From NCBI GenBank assembly GCA_003956705.1, contig QZCP01000334.1, forward strand, positions 232,683 through 296,682: 64,000 nt of DNA, given 5' to 3'. The notes under the pieces are model-generated. The model ran no database searches. It saw nothing but the letters and a program-made list of their open reading frames with translations, and was not told where the DNA came from. The stretch's first letter is position 1. The number at the start of each line of letters is the position of its first letter. The DNA is from Brevipalpus yothersi. Lineage: Eukaryota > Arthropoda > Arachnida > Trombidiformes > Tenuipalpidae. Of this stretch, positions 1 to 13,623 are shown in pieces. Both the position numbers and the translations under genes were made by a program.

Positions 1-527
1 TTTTCTGTTCATGATATCATGTCGAGATTTTTCTTCCATTCGTTTTCGAGAATTCTTGGACATAGAGAGATGAAAAAAGTTCCTCGAAATGAGCATTAGT
101 GAAAGAGATTGGGAAAATTATTGTCTAACTTATCATAGAGAATATAGTGGCATGAGAAGGTTTACGAATCATTCTAAAAGTCATAGGAATATATGAAGTC
201 TATTTTTCGTTTATTCTTTCTTTTTTCAAACAAATTCTCTCTCATTATTCTGTATCACACACACTGGAAGATAAAAACATGAAAAATGAATGTTCTTCAT
301 AAATTTTTGAGATCTCTTCCTCTCGGGACCTCTGTAATCTGTGAACCAAGGAAGTAGAAAGTTTTGAAATTACCCGAGAGTAGAGAAAAATTAAGTTAAA
401 TAGAGTTCCTTACTCTTTTAACTCTTCAAATCAGAGAAAGAGAGGAAAGTGATTATGATCTCAGAGATTGTTTGTCATGTTATTTAAGAAATTTAATCAC
501 AATAATGCTGAAAGTGATTCCACTTAC
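1..527 (-). other. Dscam intron, 3' of the Ig7 exon (partial)
   Basis: This AT-rich stretch lies downstream of the Ig7 donor site on the minus strand, so it should be the start of the intron leading to the Ig8 exon outside the window. I see no open frame with domain character and no repeat of note. Confidence 0.6.
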
Positions 528-809
528 CATGAATGGACAAATGGGCAGTATGAGTTGCTGTACCGGCATCATTGCTTACAATGCACGTATAATCGCCTTT
601 TTGATTCAATTTTAAAGATTCAAATAGCAAAATGGACGAATAATCTGTAAGCTGCTGAATTTGTATACCAGGTTCATCAATTGAGACATTATTTTTGAGC
701 CATTTCATTTTGATCGGATAATCTCCACTGGTCACTGTACATAAAACTGAAGCTCTCTGGAATTCGCGAAGATTATTTTGGAAAAAAAAGCTGGCAATTG
801 ATGGACGAA
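528..809 (-). CDS. Dscam: Dscam-type receptor, exon for Ig domain 7
   Basis: This 282-nt exon encodes a complete Ig domain of a Dscam cell-adhesion receptor, which acts at the neuronal surface in homophilic recognition. Visible motifs are RPSIASFFF at the domain start, VLCTVTSGDYPIKMKW (first Cys, then Trp) and KGDYTCIVSNDAG (second Cys). The GDxPI-x-W pattern is typical of Ig7 in arthropod Dscam, the domain made from the alternative exon 9 array in insects. The acceptor follows a pyrimidine-rich tract ending in CAG at 810-812; the donor is a consensus GTAAGT at 522-527. Both ends are phase 1, so the exon could be swapped or skipped in frame. Only one copy is present here, and no Ig7-like duplicate was seen in the flanking introns. 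Assignment as Ig7 rests on domain order and motif, from family knowledge. Confidence 0.9.
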
Positions 810-3442
810 CTGTGGAAAGAGAGTGGGAACAAAGAAAGAGAATATGAATATCAATATCAATACTTATATCCCCTGGAAAATAAATGAATTAGTATGACAG
901 ATACGAATACAAAATGGTGTGCATGATAGATTCATGAATGGAAAAAAGTGTTCCAAAATGAGCAGTCATCATCATTCTTCCACAAGTTACGATAAAATCA
1001 GCATCTTCTCCAATCTTCAAAAAAAACGAATAGTAGTAGAAGTAGCCCTCATAAATTCCCATTTGATAGCAAATTTCATGGCTCTAAGACGATCATGTTG
1101 ATCGATATTCGTATTTCGGCGGAAAAAAACCACCAAAATAATGTGATCCTAACTTTATGATCCACAGAGGTCATTTGGGAAGAAGACATTCACATTTTAG
1201 GGAATGAAATTCATGAGGAGTCATATTCGAAAAGGCTGTCCCTGATAGTGAGCGAACATACTCTTTTTCCAAGTAACATCAATTCAATCAACATGATCCT
1301 GAAACGATAAAGATGACTCTTACTCTATCGCTGTCTCTCTTTTTCGATTCTCTCTTCCTACTCCTCCTTCCAGCATCTTAGAAAGAAAAAGAGAGAGAGA
1401 GAGAGAAAGAAAAAAGATTGGAATTGAATGAATAGTTGCCATCTTCATCATCAGTATTTTCATCACCCAAGCTAGAAGAAAAAATCATTTAGGAGATGAA
1501 ATGGAAAAAGGAACAGAGAGACAATCTCAAATGGAATGGTCCCAGCATGATTTATTCGAATCAAAATTGAGCTCTTCTCTATCTCAGTTCCAGTTCCAAT
1601 GAAGATGCGTAACTTTTGTTCGGTTTTGTTTTGCTTCAATCTTCCATGTTCTTCTTCTCCATCTTCTTATAATACATCTCTTCTCGGTTACTGGGTCCTC
1701 TCATCCCAAGATCTTTATACCAGCTTAGAAGAAATAGCTCATAGAAAACTCTCTCTCTCTCTCCATCTTGTTGGTCGAAAAAAGTTGGTAAAAGAATAAT
1801 GTATGTCCTCAAATCGGCCATCATCCAAGCAATTCGTTCTCCATCGTGTGTATGTATGGTGAAGTAGCTTTACCAAAAGTTTGCCCTTTTTCGCTTACCG
1901 ATGACTCAAGCTCTTCATCTCAATACTTGGATGCTGTAAACGGGCTCATCTCAGCATCAAATCGAGTTCCATACTCATACAACCATCCTGATTACGTGTG
2001 CATTTCTCTCTGTCTCTCTAATCAAATTATACATCTCAGCATCCGTAAAAGCTCCAGCTATTCCCATCCAGTCTCTTCCTCTCTCTCTCTTGATGCTTAC
2101 GTTCTCTCTCCTTCACTCTTGTAAAGTGTAAATAATTAATCATAATGAATAAGTTAAAGATGATCGTATTTCATGTTGCTAGATTTTTGTCTATCATTGG
2201 AGGAGGGAAGAGGAAAGCTTTCTCGAAGCTCAAAAAGCAGCTCAAAAGTCGAAAAGCGTGAATTCGTAAAAAGGTTTTGCTACAATTTTACTCTTGATTT
2301 TTTATCAATTCTTTTTCCATCAACACACACATGCACACACACACATAGTGGGAGGAAGAAATGTTCTCACATTTGCAAAGAGGGATCCTCTCAGAGAAAC
2401 GCTCTCATATCGCTCCCAGAATTGGCCTGGCAAAGTATGAACAATTTGAGCTTTTCAGTGGCGCTCAAGTGGCATCTAATCGCTCCTCTGTGGCCATATC
2501 TGACACATAAGATCCACTTTAAGGTCTGATGAGTTTACATACACACACACACACACACATGACTGTATATATTCACTCTCTTCTCTCTTGAAGATCTGTT
2601 CAGCAAGTGCTTTCCAGTCCATTTTTCCCGCTCTCTACATCGCAAGTTGCCTTCACGACTTAGCTCGGATGTCTATTGTGAGTCTCCATATGAGTGTATG
2701 AGTCATACTCATTTTCACAAATTTTTTCGCCAGGACCTCCTCATCAGTACAGCTTATGCAACGGGACAAGAAGAGAGAGTGAGAGAGAGAGAGATGAAGG
2801 ATGAGGAGAAGGAGGATGGAGAGGAGGTGGCAAAAGAGGAGGAGAAGAGAGAGAGAGTGGAAGACTTGCTGCTTGTCAATATCAAGAGATGAGAAGGGAA
2901 ATGAAAATACTGTCAAGCTAAAAAATTTGGATGTGTTTGGAATATAATATGCACTGAACAACAACTTAGCTAAGTTGTTGAAACATGGAAAAGAGAGAGA
3001 GAGAGATCTCATAGTGTAATCAAGCGAGAGAATATCGAAAGCAAAAATAATTTCTTCTCCAGCTTATGTTGTTCACCCGATTAACGGTTCATTCCTCACT
3101 CTGAGTGATGTTTAGATTGAAAAATTTTCCATAACTTTCACCACTTTATAGAGGTTCGCTCTTTTTTGGCCATGAATTTGAGGGCCCAAAAATTTTCAAA
3201 TATTATATCAGTGGTTCAACTGATTATTAAATCTAAGCTGAATGATGACTGATTTTTGACATAATTTCGATTTGATGGTGATTGAGAAGGTGGAATTTAA
3301 AAAAAAGAATCGGAATATCTGTAAGAATTCCAATGGTCCCCTGAAAAAGTGAACTATTTGACTGGCTATTCTGGAAGTATGAAGGTATCAGAATGCTCAC
3401 CAAATGTATATGCATCATAAATATTTTTTCTACTAAACTTAC
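810..3442 (-). other. Dscam intron between Ig6 second half and Ig7
   Basis: This 2633-nt intron is AT-rich with short interrupted GA, TC and CA runs (for example near 1388, 2325 and 2541) and no extra Ig-like exon. Open frames around 1846-2529 and 2647-3012 are low-complexity Ser/Leu or Glu/Arg-rich translations of simple sequence. Confidence 0.7.
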
Positions 3443-3604
3443 TTTTTACAGCTATATACAAAGTAGACCGTGAACTTTTGCCTTCCTTGTTGCGAGCAAT
3501 ACATGCATAAAGGTCCTCATCTATTTTACTTTCAACTTGATGGATTCCCAAAGTTCCATTATCGTAAACCTTTTGACGGTGATTGTTGGGCAAACGTTGT
3601 CCAC
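3443..3604 (-). CDS. Dscam: Dscam-type receptor, exon for second half of Ig6
   Basis: This 162-nt exon completes Ig6. Its peptide runs GGQRLPNNHRQKVYDNGTLG, then IHQVES and YACIARNKEG (second Ig Cys), and ends STLYIAVK. It aligns by eye, without gaps, to the Dscam1 segment around LPINRKQKVFPNGTL. Joined to the previous exon, the junction reads WEK-G-GQRLP, the same spacing as WERDNRALP in fly Dscam1, which fixes the acceptor AG at 3605-3606. The donor is GTAAGT at 3437-3442 and both ends are phase 1. The acceptor is odd: the 20 nt before it are not pyrimidine-rich, and no other AG occurs on this strand back to about 3897. The effective branch point and pyrimidine tract may therefore be distant. 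Confidence 0.88.
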
Positions 3605-4494
3605 CTATTTTCCATAAGGATCCAGGGTTTGGTTCAATTTTCACGTTTTGTCACACATTTTTAGCATGTCGTCCATTGGAATGGGTGGAAGAAAAATAGT
3701 CAGAAAACAAAATCATATTCACGCCATGTGAGGAATGGAATATCCAGAATATCAGGGAATACGTTGGCGAATAAAAGTGATTGAAGGAAAAGAAAGAGAA
3801 AGAAAGAGAGAGAGAGACAAAGAAAAATAGAAGAAAAAATCGATTAGAATATGAATAAAAGCAGATGCACAGAGTATAGTATAGAATGATTTTATGCTGA
3901 ACTCTATCTCTCAACACTCGAATCTTGAATCAAAAAATTGATTGTTGACCCTTTCTTCTACTCTCTTTCTTTTTGATTCCGAAATTTTCAATCAATTGGA
4001 ACCTTCACGACTCTCTCACAGAATCTTCTCGGTCTTCATCTAGGTGAAACTTTTCATGAGAATAGAAAAAGAAAGGAAAAAGAGAGAGAGAGACAAAATT
4101 TATCACCAATATCAAGCCATGAATGCAGACATTCAATTCAATCACTTAAATGATCACTTTCATCCGCAGACATATCACTCTATCAGCTATGCTCTTTTCT
4201 ACTCTCTCTCAATCGTTTTGCAAGATGCCATGTAACTGGTAAGATTTCCTAAATTTGCAAGCAAATGTATTTGGTGTTACTTGTACAGTACTTTTTTTAC
4301 ACCAACATCACAAGTCATGATGGTGAAAACTGTTTTGGAAGAAAAAAAGGCATCGAGAGAGCAGTGACTTATACATCTTTTCTCAAGATTTTGGGAATAG
4401 TTTTCTTCCTTCTCTCTCTCTTTCTCTTTCTCGTTCATTTTGCAAGATGGAAAAACTAGGGGAAAGATTTATTATTCTCTCTAGTAAAAAGGCC

Positions 4495-4497
<3 letters not shown>

Positions 4498-4573
<76 letters not shown>

Positions 4574-4590
4574 AAGAGAGAGAGAGGAGA
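4498..4590. repeat. (GA)n microsatellite, imperfect at its end
   Basis: About 70 nt of pure GA are followed by GAAA and GA interruptions. In a Dscam intron; CT-rich on the gene strand. Confidence 0.95.
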
Positions 4591-5433
4591 AGGAAGATGG
4601 AAAGAATGAAGATTGATTTCGGTTTTGTCACCAAGATCGCTACTATAATTCGAAAAATCACCATCTAGTAAAACGAATGAAAGTGGCCAAGATCACTTTC
4701 ATCTTGGTGACTTCGATCGATTGCATTCACTTGAATTCCAAGAATATATAAATGTATGTAAGAGTCTGTGTGTATGTGTATGTACATTCTATGGAAAGTG
4801 AAACGGAAAGATTCTTCTCATTCTAGGGAATAAGATGAACAAAACTTTGTCTACTATCTTCTCTATACTATATCTCCCTATTTCCTTTTCATCACACCCC
4901 TTTGATGACTACAATTTTGCTGATTGAAGTGAAATCACTTTCATTTGTTCACTTTAACGATAGCTCAGTGTCAGAGTGTATACAACCAATTGAATGAGTA
5001 CAAAATAAGAAGAAATAAGACATCTTTTCAAGCCAATATATATTCATAGGCAATCATGAATGAGAATCAAAAGCAAAAAGAAGAGAGAGAAAGAGAGAGA
5101 GCATTGATTAGTAAATTTTATCGATCCTTAGAACTTCAACATGAGTTTGACCGTTATTTCTAGGGTGAAAAGAAATTAGCAAACTAATAAATGCACTATA
5201 TAATCAGGAAACCGAGAGAAAAAGAGAGCGATACCAAATTGGATTACAAAAATCACAGCTCAGAGAATATATTGAAAGAGGTCAATCTGGATGACTGGAC
5301 CAACATATATCGACCCTCTCAAGAAAAGTGAAAGAAGAGGAAAAAATTTCTACTCTCTTCCCTTCAATACTGATGTCATGTATCTGAGTGAATGTCCATG
5401 GCTGAGTACATGAAAGTTCCTTGAAGACAGGGC

Positions 5434-5546
<113 letters not shown>

Positions 5547-5788
5547 ACTTCAATCTTCCAGAGACTTGACACATACAAGAGAAAGAGAGAGAGAAAGTGA
5601 AGTTTGGAAGAGAAAAGGTCATCTTGCCGTCATATCATGAATCATCATCAATCTTGGAATCTTTCATTGGTTCAGCAAGTTTCATGGACAAATATGAGAT
5701 TGATTCGAAAAAGACGGACAGTTTCAAAAAATATCAAAATCACCATCATTCTGGCGGAACTTATTCTTGGAACGATACTTTCATTGCA

Positions 5789-5795
<7 letters not shown>

Positions 5796-5819
<24 letters not shown>
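5796..5819. repeat. (CT)n microsatellite, short
   Basis: A CT run about 250 nt from the GA tract at 5437 and in inverted relation to it. Confidence 0.9.
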
Positions 5820-6371
5820 AACAGACATCTAGCTATGTCATGAGGATGATCATCATGGTTATTTTGAGGATAGAACAAAGAGAAAAATATGGAGAAAGGA
5901 AGATAACCTCAGACATACCACGCAAAATATCGAAAAAGATGAAAAAAATATCATGAATATATTATAATTCCTAGAATAATGAAAATCTGATGACTTTGGA
6001 GCAAGATAAAAGGCTTGACCAAGAGAAGAAACCATTTTTTCTCTCAATCCTCACGAGACAAAATTCACTCTAACAGAATGCAAATATTTGTGATCGCATC
6101 ACATCATGAGCTACAATTCCAATATCTGAATACGTAATGAACTCAGAAAAAAACGAACTAGCCAAGGCATAGCTTTCACTAGATGAAAGTCATCAGAGTA
6201 ATGAGAAAAAATCTGTATCATCTCCATGAAGCTCCAATGATGATAGTATGTTCACATTTCATTCATTTCTATTCCAAAACTTTGTGTCTATTCATATTTT
6301 TACTTATACTCTGTGCATATTGAAATATGTTAATCAAAGTCATTTTACCACCATCTATCAATTAAACTTAC

Positions 6372-6606
6372 CCTTTTCCCATATAATTGCTTCTATTGGA
6401 TATCCAGCGACTGGACAATTAATTATCACATTTTCACCGGCAATCACCGTTCGATTGGACATATTTTTGACTACAGGAGGACCAATAACATTGATTCGTC
6501 TATTATGTTCCACTTCGGATGCTCCATTATCTGCCCTACACTTGTATTCTCCACCATCTTCAACTTGTAGATTGGAAATATTCACATAACTGACCACAAG
6601 ACCATC
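6372..6606 (-). CDS. Dscam: Dscam-type receptor, exon for Ig5 second half and Ig6 first half
   Basis: This 235-nt exon begins DGLVVSYVNISNLQVEDGG and YKCRADNGAS (second Cys of Ig5). It passes through the inter-domain linker INVIGPPVV and ends INCPVAGYPIEAIIWEKG (first Cys and Trp of Ig6). Dscam1 has the same passage as DVVSYLNITSV...DGGLYKC...VYGLPYI...VTCPVAGYPIDSIVWER, so identity and position are clear. The acceptor follows CTTTCCCTTAG; the donor is GTAAGT at 6366-6371. Entry is phase 0 and exit phase 1, so skipping this exon alone would shift the frame. Splitting Ig5 and Ig6 across exons in this way is a conserved Dscam feature. Confidence 0.92.
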
Positions 6607-7799
6607 CTAAGGGAAAGTGATAAAGTAAGAGAACAAAAAAGTTAGAAAAGATAATGAATCATGCCATTATAATGATGATTCTGAAAGAGAGAGAAAGAAA
6701 GAGATTCAAAAGATGAGTGGGACGAGTGAATGAATGGAAAAAGTTTGTAAAAAGAAAAATGAATCGCTATAAAATGAAGAAATGCTACATACACACATAT
6801 GGAACAGAAAAAAAGGCGAAAAATCGAAAGCACATGGCAAATGGACCATGTTGAATCATGTGTGTGTGTGTGTATGGATGGAAGAAAGGCTAGAAGAAAA
6901 GAAGAGGGAAGAAGAATTCCAACATCTCTTTTCATGTACTAATTTTCGTTTGAGCTTATCTGAAAATTAATGAACATTTGTAATGATTATGTTACTGCCC
7001 ACTATCATTCCATGGTAAATGCATCTTCTTCTTCTCTCTCTCTTTCCATCATGAGCATCTCTCTTCTGAAGATAGAGAAAGCTTCAAAGTTTTACTTCAC
7101 ATCGAAAATGAAAAGAGAAACCAAAAATAGAGAGTAAAAATCTTCATCTTGAGCATGTAAGTGAAAGAGATTGAATTGAATTTTTATGGGAAAAAAGGAT
7201 GAAGAAGAAGTAATCAAAATAGAAACCAACTTATCCACTAGAGCAAGGTTACTATAATCACTATCATCGTGATGATGATCACTTTGTTCCAATCTGCTGA
7301 CAATTAATCTCAGATATAAAACAAAAATACTGGTAACACACATTTTTACTTGCTATTCTGTGGAAAAATCATTGAAGTGAAGAATTTGTCCACATTTTTA
7401 TCCATAGTGAAGACCACTCAACCTCAGCAAATCTTTCTCTCATCCTTCCACTAAACAGTTAAACTACTCACACTCAATCCAGAAGTACCGTTAAGTTGAT
7501 AACAATCTGATACAATTCGAAAATCCTTCTCTTCATCTATCTTTCCATTCTTTTTTTTTCTTCTCTCTTGTTCAATATGAACTAAGTGGAAATCTTCTCC
7601 ATCAATTCTGAATTTAATTCAATGAGAGGAGGAGAAAAGAGAAGCACATAGGCAAGATAATTTCAACTTATTTAAGGCAAAGCTTCATTGGTATTTATGA
7701 GATGAGGGATAGAAAATAATTAGCTCTTCATTCATTGTTTCAAGCAACCAAATACGATGGAACAAGTAACCACACCAAGAGAGAGATGAAGAGAGAGAT

Positions 7800-7801
<2 letters not shown>

Positions 7802-7844
<43 letters not shown>
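7802..7844. repeat. (GA)n microsatellite
   Basis: A GA run preceded by two GAGAGAGATGAA units. Confidence 0.95.
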
Positions 7845-7847
<3 letters not shown>

Positions 7848-10800
7848 TTTTCCATCGATTTGATGGAATACACAAGCCTGAGGACAGATAAAGTTGAGAA
7901 TGGCAATAGCAACAATGTGAATGTATCATCTATGTGTGACTGAATACCTCTGATGATATCCGATTTATAATACCCGGAACATGGAGAAATCTATCGGAAG
8001 TGGGTGAGCATTCAAGAGCATGGACCATGATGCACACACATAGATACACATGGCCCAGGGTGAACATGATGGAACCAACAATGATGATAATAATTGTCTT
8101 CAACTGTGAGATCATAAAAGTATTTTTTTTCATCTTCTTATTGTTCTCCAGGAATACTCTCTCTCTTTCTTTCTTTCTCTTCTTCCTCTGGCTAAACATT
8201 GCAACGATTATATACATCACATGTTCATCTTTTGAAGTGAGAAAGAAGAAAAAAATCTGAAGAATGAGGGTTTGATGAATCAAGAGCAACTATAGTATCG
8301 ATTCTATCATTATTTTCAATATTTCATAGCACAATTGACTTTTGTGATTTCATTCTTGAAAAAAAGATATTCTCAACCATGGCTTTGGAATTCCCGCATC
8401 TCACACACAACTCAACTCATTGATCTGGGAAAACATCTAGTGAATATATGATACAAAACTGCGAACTTATGAAGTGTTTTCATCTTTTTTTGTACAGTTT
8501 TTTTCTTCTCAACTCTCACTCTTGTACTTATTTCGTTCTTGTAAGGCTATATAACTACAGAGGGGAAAAAAAATTTCATGTGTGAATGAGAGCCCATAAA
8601 AATAGATGCTCATATTCAACTCTCAATGTGAGATCATCATCATAAGCATCTTGGAGAAGAAGAAGAAGCAAAATAAGTACAATGATTCTCGATTATCATT
8701 AGTATCATGAGTCTCTCTTTTTCTCACTCTATTTCTCTACCAAATATCCATGAGATTTTGATCACAAATAACTGATGCATGCGATTGATGATCCCTCTCA
8801 GAATTTACAAATAAAAATGATGATTCAATAGTGATACTGATACCCAGATTCTTTCTGGCCATTGATATTCCACTCGATTCTCGTCTATTTTGATTCCAGA
8901 GAGGACCAAAATTCATCAGTTAATTGAGAGAATTTTTTACTAGCTGAGAAGAAAAAAAAGCTTAAACACACAACTAGAAAACCCTTCGAGTAAAAGATTT
9001 TCCATTTTCCATCATGTAAAAAAGACAAGCAAACAAGTTCAACACACACATACACACAGAATGAGAAAAGTGTAGGGCAAACAATCTCTTCATGTAAATT
9101 AGGTGTAACATACTGTTAAGTGAATTCATTGCATCTCTTCATGCCTTCAAGAACTTTTATAGTTATATATAAGTCATCTTGAAAGTCATTTTCATTCTTC
9201 CGTCTCCTCTCTCTCTCTCTCTCTCCCTCTCTTTCCACCTTCTTTATCATCACTTGATGCCTCCTTTGCATACCCTGATGATGAAGGCATAACATATAGT
9301 ATGAAAGAGAGGAAGAGAGAGAGAATCTTCATCTTATTATTTTCCACCATCTTCTTCTTCTTCTTCTCATACTTCTTATCATCACTTGAGTTGATAGTGT
9401 AAGAAGTTGTGATGAAAAAATATTATATATTTTTCATATTCAAGAGCATCTTGTTATATAGCTTATGTAATAAGGACTCTTAACTGTGTATGTGTGACAA
9501 AACATTCTCATCTATCTCTCTTTCTCACTTCTCATCATTTTCAAAGTAGCATCTCTTAAATCATATCATCAACATAGACGTAGACAGCATCCTTAACGGT
9601 ACAATATCGATGGCTAACCTTTCATCACCTCTTCTTGGTTACACACACACATTCTTCTTCAATCTCTCATCACATCTCCTGTTGACATAGTCTCTTGGGT
9701 TGAAAATAAAAGGAAGAAGCTTTAAGATTGAAAAATCTTGCTAACTTTATCTCCATCAACAATCTGAAAAGTTCTGTGTGTGTGTACATGAAAGCGGATG
9801 TCAAAAAGTTTTTCCAATGTGTTGAGGAGCAAAGATGTGTTCACAATTGAGATAGAAAGCTGTGTATATGAGTGTGTAAAGTAGAGAGATTTTTTTCTTC
9901 TTCCTCAAGATTCTGATACTTAAAGATGCTTGAAACTCAAGATTATTTTTTTTAACATCACCTTGTCATCTAATTTTGTTTGTAAGATCGATAGAAAAAA
10001 TAACTTGAAAGGAAAAGAAGAGAGGATGGAAATGAACTTTTCCTATTGCGTTTGCCATTCTTCAGATGTGTTTTGAAATCGAATTTTTTGAGCCCAATTC
10101 TCGGGAGTATGAAGATTATCGAAATGAACCTTACATGAAAGAAGAATTTCGAATGAGATATAAGATTCAGCATGAAATTCCAAGAGACGTTGAAATGGAA
10201 ATTGTATCAGATTATCTTTTATCTTGTGAACATTGTCATATATCGACCTGAGGTCATGTAAGCAGTCAACATGGATGGGCATATAGAAAATATGTTCAGT
10301 ATGGACAATTCAGACCACAATTTTCCCATTGAAGATGGATTCATGAGAGAAGAAGGATCAATTGTTCAATCTTTGCTCCGCTTATTTACAGTTCTGCGAA
10401 TATGATATAATACATGATACAGATAGATGAGCGATATTTCCGCATCATCTCCACCAAAAATGATGAAGGTGAAGAGAGCAATCATAATTAGTGTGGTTAA
10501 GAGAGCCTAAAATGCATTTTCACTCTGCAGAGCATCCTCATCACTTTCTATCATCTTTTTCGATAGAAAAGATGATTTTTCATTCATTCAAGGAGCTCAT
10601 CACTATACACAACTATGTGTGTGCACATAACTGGAATCTCGAGCCTGTATCTTCCAATTAGAGACTCATGATTGCATTCAGGCCAATAGACAGGCACATA
10701 CAAACTTTCGAAGTAAAATAGAGGAGGAAGAAAAAAAGTGATGAGGATGAATGAGAAAAAATTAGCACTTCTAGAGAAAGAAAGGGAGGAAAGCCATTCT

Positions 10801-11977
10801 TTTCTTGTGAATTAATCAACCTATTCTTTGATGGGATGCTGTGAAGAGTGTTTCCTATTCTATTCTAGTGATTCACTTTTTTACCACTTTTATGAGACTC
10901 TTGACTCCAAATATGAGGGAAGAGAGATGAGAGATGAGAGAGAGGAGAGAGAGAGGAGGTGGAAGAGGAGGCAGAGAAGGATAACCAATGATTGGGTTCA
11001 AAACGTCAGTAAATTGAAGAGCTCAATGATTTTTATCACTTAGTATGCAACTCAAAGGTTTTCATTCAACATACACACACACACAATACATGCAATCATG
11101 GGAGAACAACAGCTAACGGATGAGGATGCTGAGTTTTTGGCGGAAGTTTTTCACCATTCCGGTTGGCTGATTGAAAGAATCATCCATACACATACACATC
11201 ATAATCCAAAGATGAAAGCACATGTATGATTCATCATTACTAAATTGTGATTGAATATGAATATTTTGTAACACAAAATGTTCACACATACAGTGCCCAG
11301 CACACAGTTAATATAGCAAATGAAAAGTCCATGCAAGGAAATTAGATGAGAGTCAATAATTTTCTGGAATATATTTTTGAACACAATATTCAGTTGAACA
11401 CTTGCGAAAAAACCAAACCCGGAAGTTAAGCTCATGACATCATCAGAGAATATGTAAGGAATCCAAAATGTGTGTTAGTGTAGAGAAAGAGAGACTATTT
11501 TTCACACTTTCATTCATTTTTGAAGCTTGATTTTCTATGATTATATGGCGGTGTTGGTGGAGAATATATTTCTGTGGACGATAAAACACAGAGGAAATGA
11601 GATAGATAAAAGAATAGCTATATTACAAAGGGTCACTCAGGATGGTAGAGAGAAACAGATACAGACATTGGGCTTTTCATAACTAGATAAATTCATTCAT
11701 TTGTCGTCCATGTTCATCTCATTCTCTTCTTCATTCTGGCAAGTATTCTCGGAAAAGAGAAGAAGAAGAACAAGAGCCAGAGACAGAGACCGAGAAATAT
11801 TTTGGGCAATATAATCTAGTTATGGTGACTGCATGGGAGACACCATACACACCAAGAGAATATCCTTACAGTAACGAGGAGGAACGAAATTATATCCACT
11901 AGCCAGATATCATATGATACGGTCAAAGGTTATGCTGGGTGAGAGGGGAAAAATGTGTGTGTCCATAAGGTGAAGAT

Positions 11978-11980
<3 letters not shown>

Positions 11981-12068
<88 letters not shown>

Positions 12069-12092
12069 NNNNNNNNNNNNNNNNNNNNNNNN

Positions 12093-12179
<87 letters not shown>
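11981..12179. repeat. (GA)n microsatellite spanning an assembly gap
   Basis: A GA run interrupted by 24 undetermined bases at 12069-12092 and by a few GAAA variants near its end. The true length is unknown because of the gap. Confidence 0.95.
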
Positions 12180-13117
12180 CAAAAGAGGATAGAAAATCAA
12201 ATGAAATCAACACTTCTGTATTACAAGTATCATTGGAAACTATCTCTTGCTTTCATTTCTTTATCAACTTCTCTCTATCACACATGAAAAGGAAGAGAGG
12301 AAAAGAGAGAGAGAGATGTTCCAAAATATGACGGATGTGGGAATATATTTGGCAATTCGATGCACGAAGGGTCCACATTTTGTTCACCCCAAATTCACCA
12401 ACATGCACTCTCATATATGTGAACCACATATGTGAAGGTGGATAATGTGAGAGTGTATGTGTGTTATGTCCACACTAACTACATCAATTCACCAATATTC
12501 ACCCTGATTCAGTTCAATTTCAAATATCATGTTCATCTAGTACAAGAGACACACACACACCCCAAGACATGTTGAACCCATAATGTTGTACGATATAGAT
12601 GATGATGAGAGAGGAGGATGCCTTTCATTCTCTGAGGTATACAACATCCCCAAAATGTGATGATTCAATCTAACCATGATAACCTTTCTTAGTATGAAAG
12701 GTGATGATTGTATTGCTAGTATTCCATCAGTAAATTGGTGTGACATGAAGAAATTATCCTTTCATGCACATTTTTTCCTTCTCCATCTTTCTCTCTTCCT
12801 CTTTCTCTTCCCAGTTTCTTCACAATCTTTTCGAATACTTTTCCATTTAGAATCATACAAGTGCAAGTGTGTGTAAATCTTGATGTACATCAGAAAAGAT
12901 GAGAAGAGGAAAGTCCGAGAAAGTGGAAGAAGTGTGAAGAATTCTCATGTGATGCAGTAATACACTTTTGAGATACTGAATTCTGTGTATATGTATTCAG
13001 GAATACAGAGAGAGGGAGAGAGAAAGAAAGTGATGGAAAAAATAGATGCTCCTACAGGCTGTACTAGGCTAAAGCAGAAGTGAAAAAAAAGTAAAGATGA
13101 TGCGAATGATGCCACTA

Positions 13118-13255
13118 CAGGGTGGTCCCAAAGTTTCTTTACATGATAAGGGACAACGGAAATAGATTAGATAAAATATAGCTTGACCCAAGCCATTGTT
13201 TTATCTAATCAGAGAGATAAATTTTATCATGTAAAGAAACTTTGGGACCACCGTG
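13118..13255. mobile_element. 138-bp MITE with Tc1/mariner-like ends
   Basis: The ends are near-perfect inverted repeats: CAGGGTGGTCCCAAAGTTTC on the left and the same with CACGG on the right strand, extending about 32 nt to ATGATAA. Each end is flanked by TA (13116-13117 and 13256-13257), the target duplication made by Tc1/mariner transposases. A second inner inverted pair (ATTAGATAAAA and its complement) makes most of the element a foldback. There is no coding capacity, so it is non-autonomous. It sits in the Dscam intron between the two Ig5 exons. Family placement follows the TA duplication and CAGGG-type terminus. Confidence 0.85.
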
Positions 13256-13621
13256 TACATCATATACCCTCAGCATCCATCTGAAGAACCTGTCATTCAG
13301 CGGGTGTGAATGAAGTGCAAAATGCGGGAATACATCTCATTTGATTCCATTTTTCTCATAAGCTTAGTCAACAAAAGTCTTCTCTCTCTCTTTCTCTTTC
13401 CATATTGTGACTAAGCATCCCTACTCATCCGATCAAATCGGATTGTGATTGCCATCATCCTGTATGGCTTCCAAAGTCAAACTCAGATACATACATCGAG
13501 AAAATAGTGAGTAAATGCATAGACACATGAAGGACTTATAAACACATACAAACTTTACGTTTTCTATGTGATAATTATTATTCACCGATATAATCCTTTT
13601 TTCTTTCTTTCCCTCTGTCTG

Positions 13622-13623
<2 letters not shown>

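Noticed and set aside
4383..4668. Open frames of poly(Ser-Leu) or poly(Arg-Glu) on both strands, also at 5282, 11910, 13433, 27088, 28130, 40000 and other repeat sites
   Set aside because: These are translations of pure GA/CT dinucleotide runs, which have no stop codon in any frame; they carry no domain or codon signal.
10043..10282. Region open in several frames on both strands
   Set aside because: Both translations look reasonable but neither matches a known domain; multi-frame openness by chance is likely at this length, so it is only mentioned in the intron entry.
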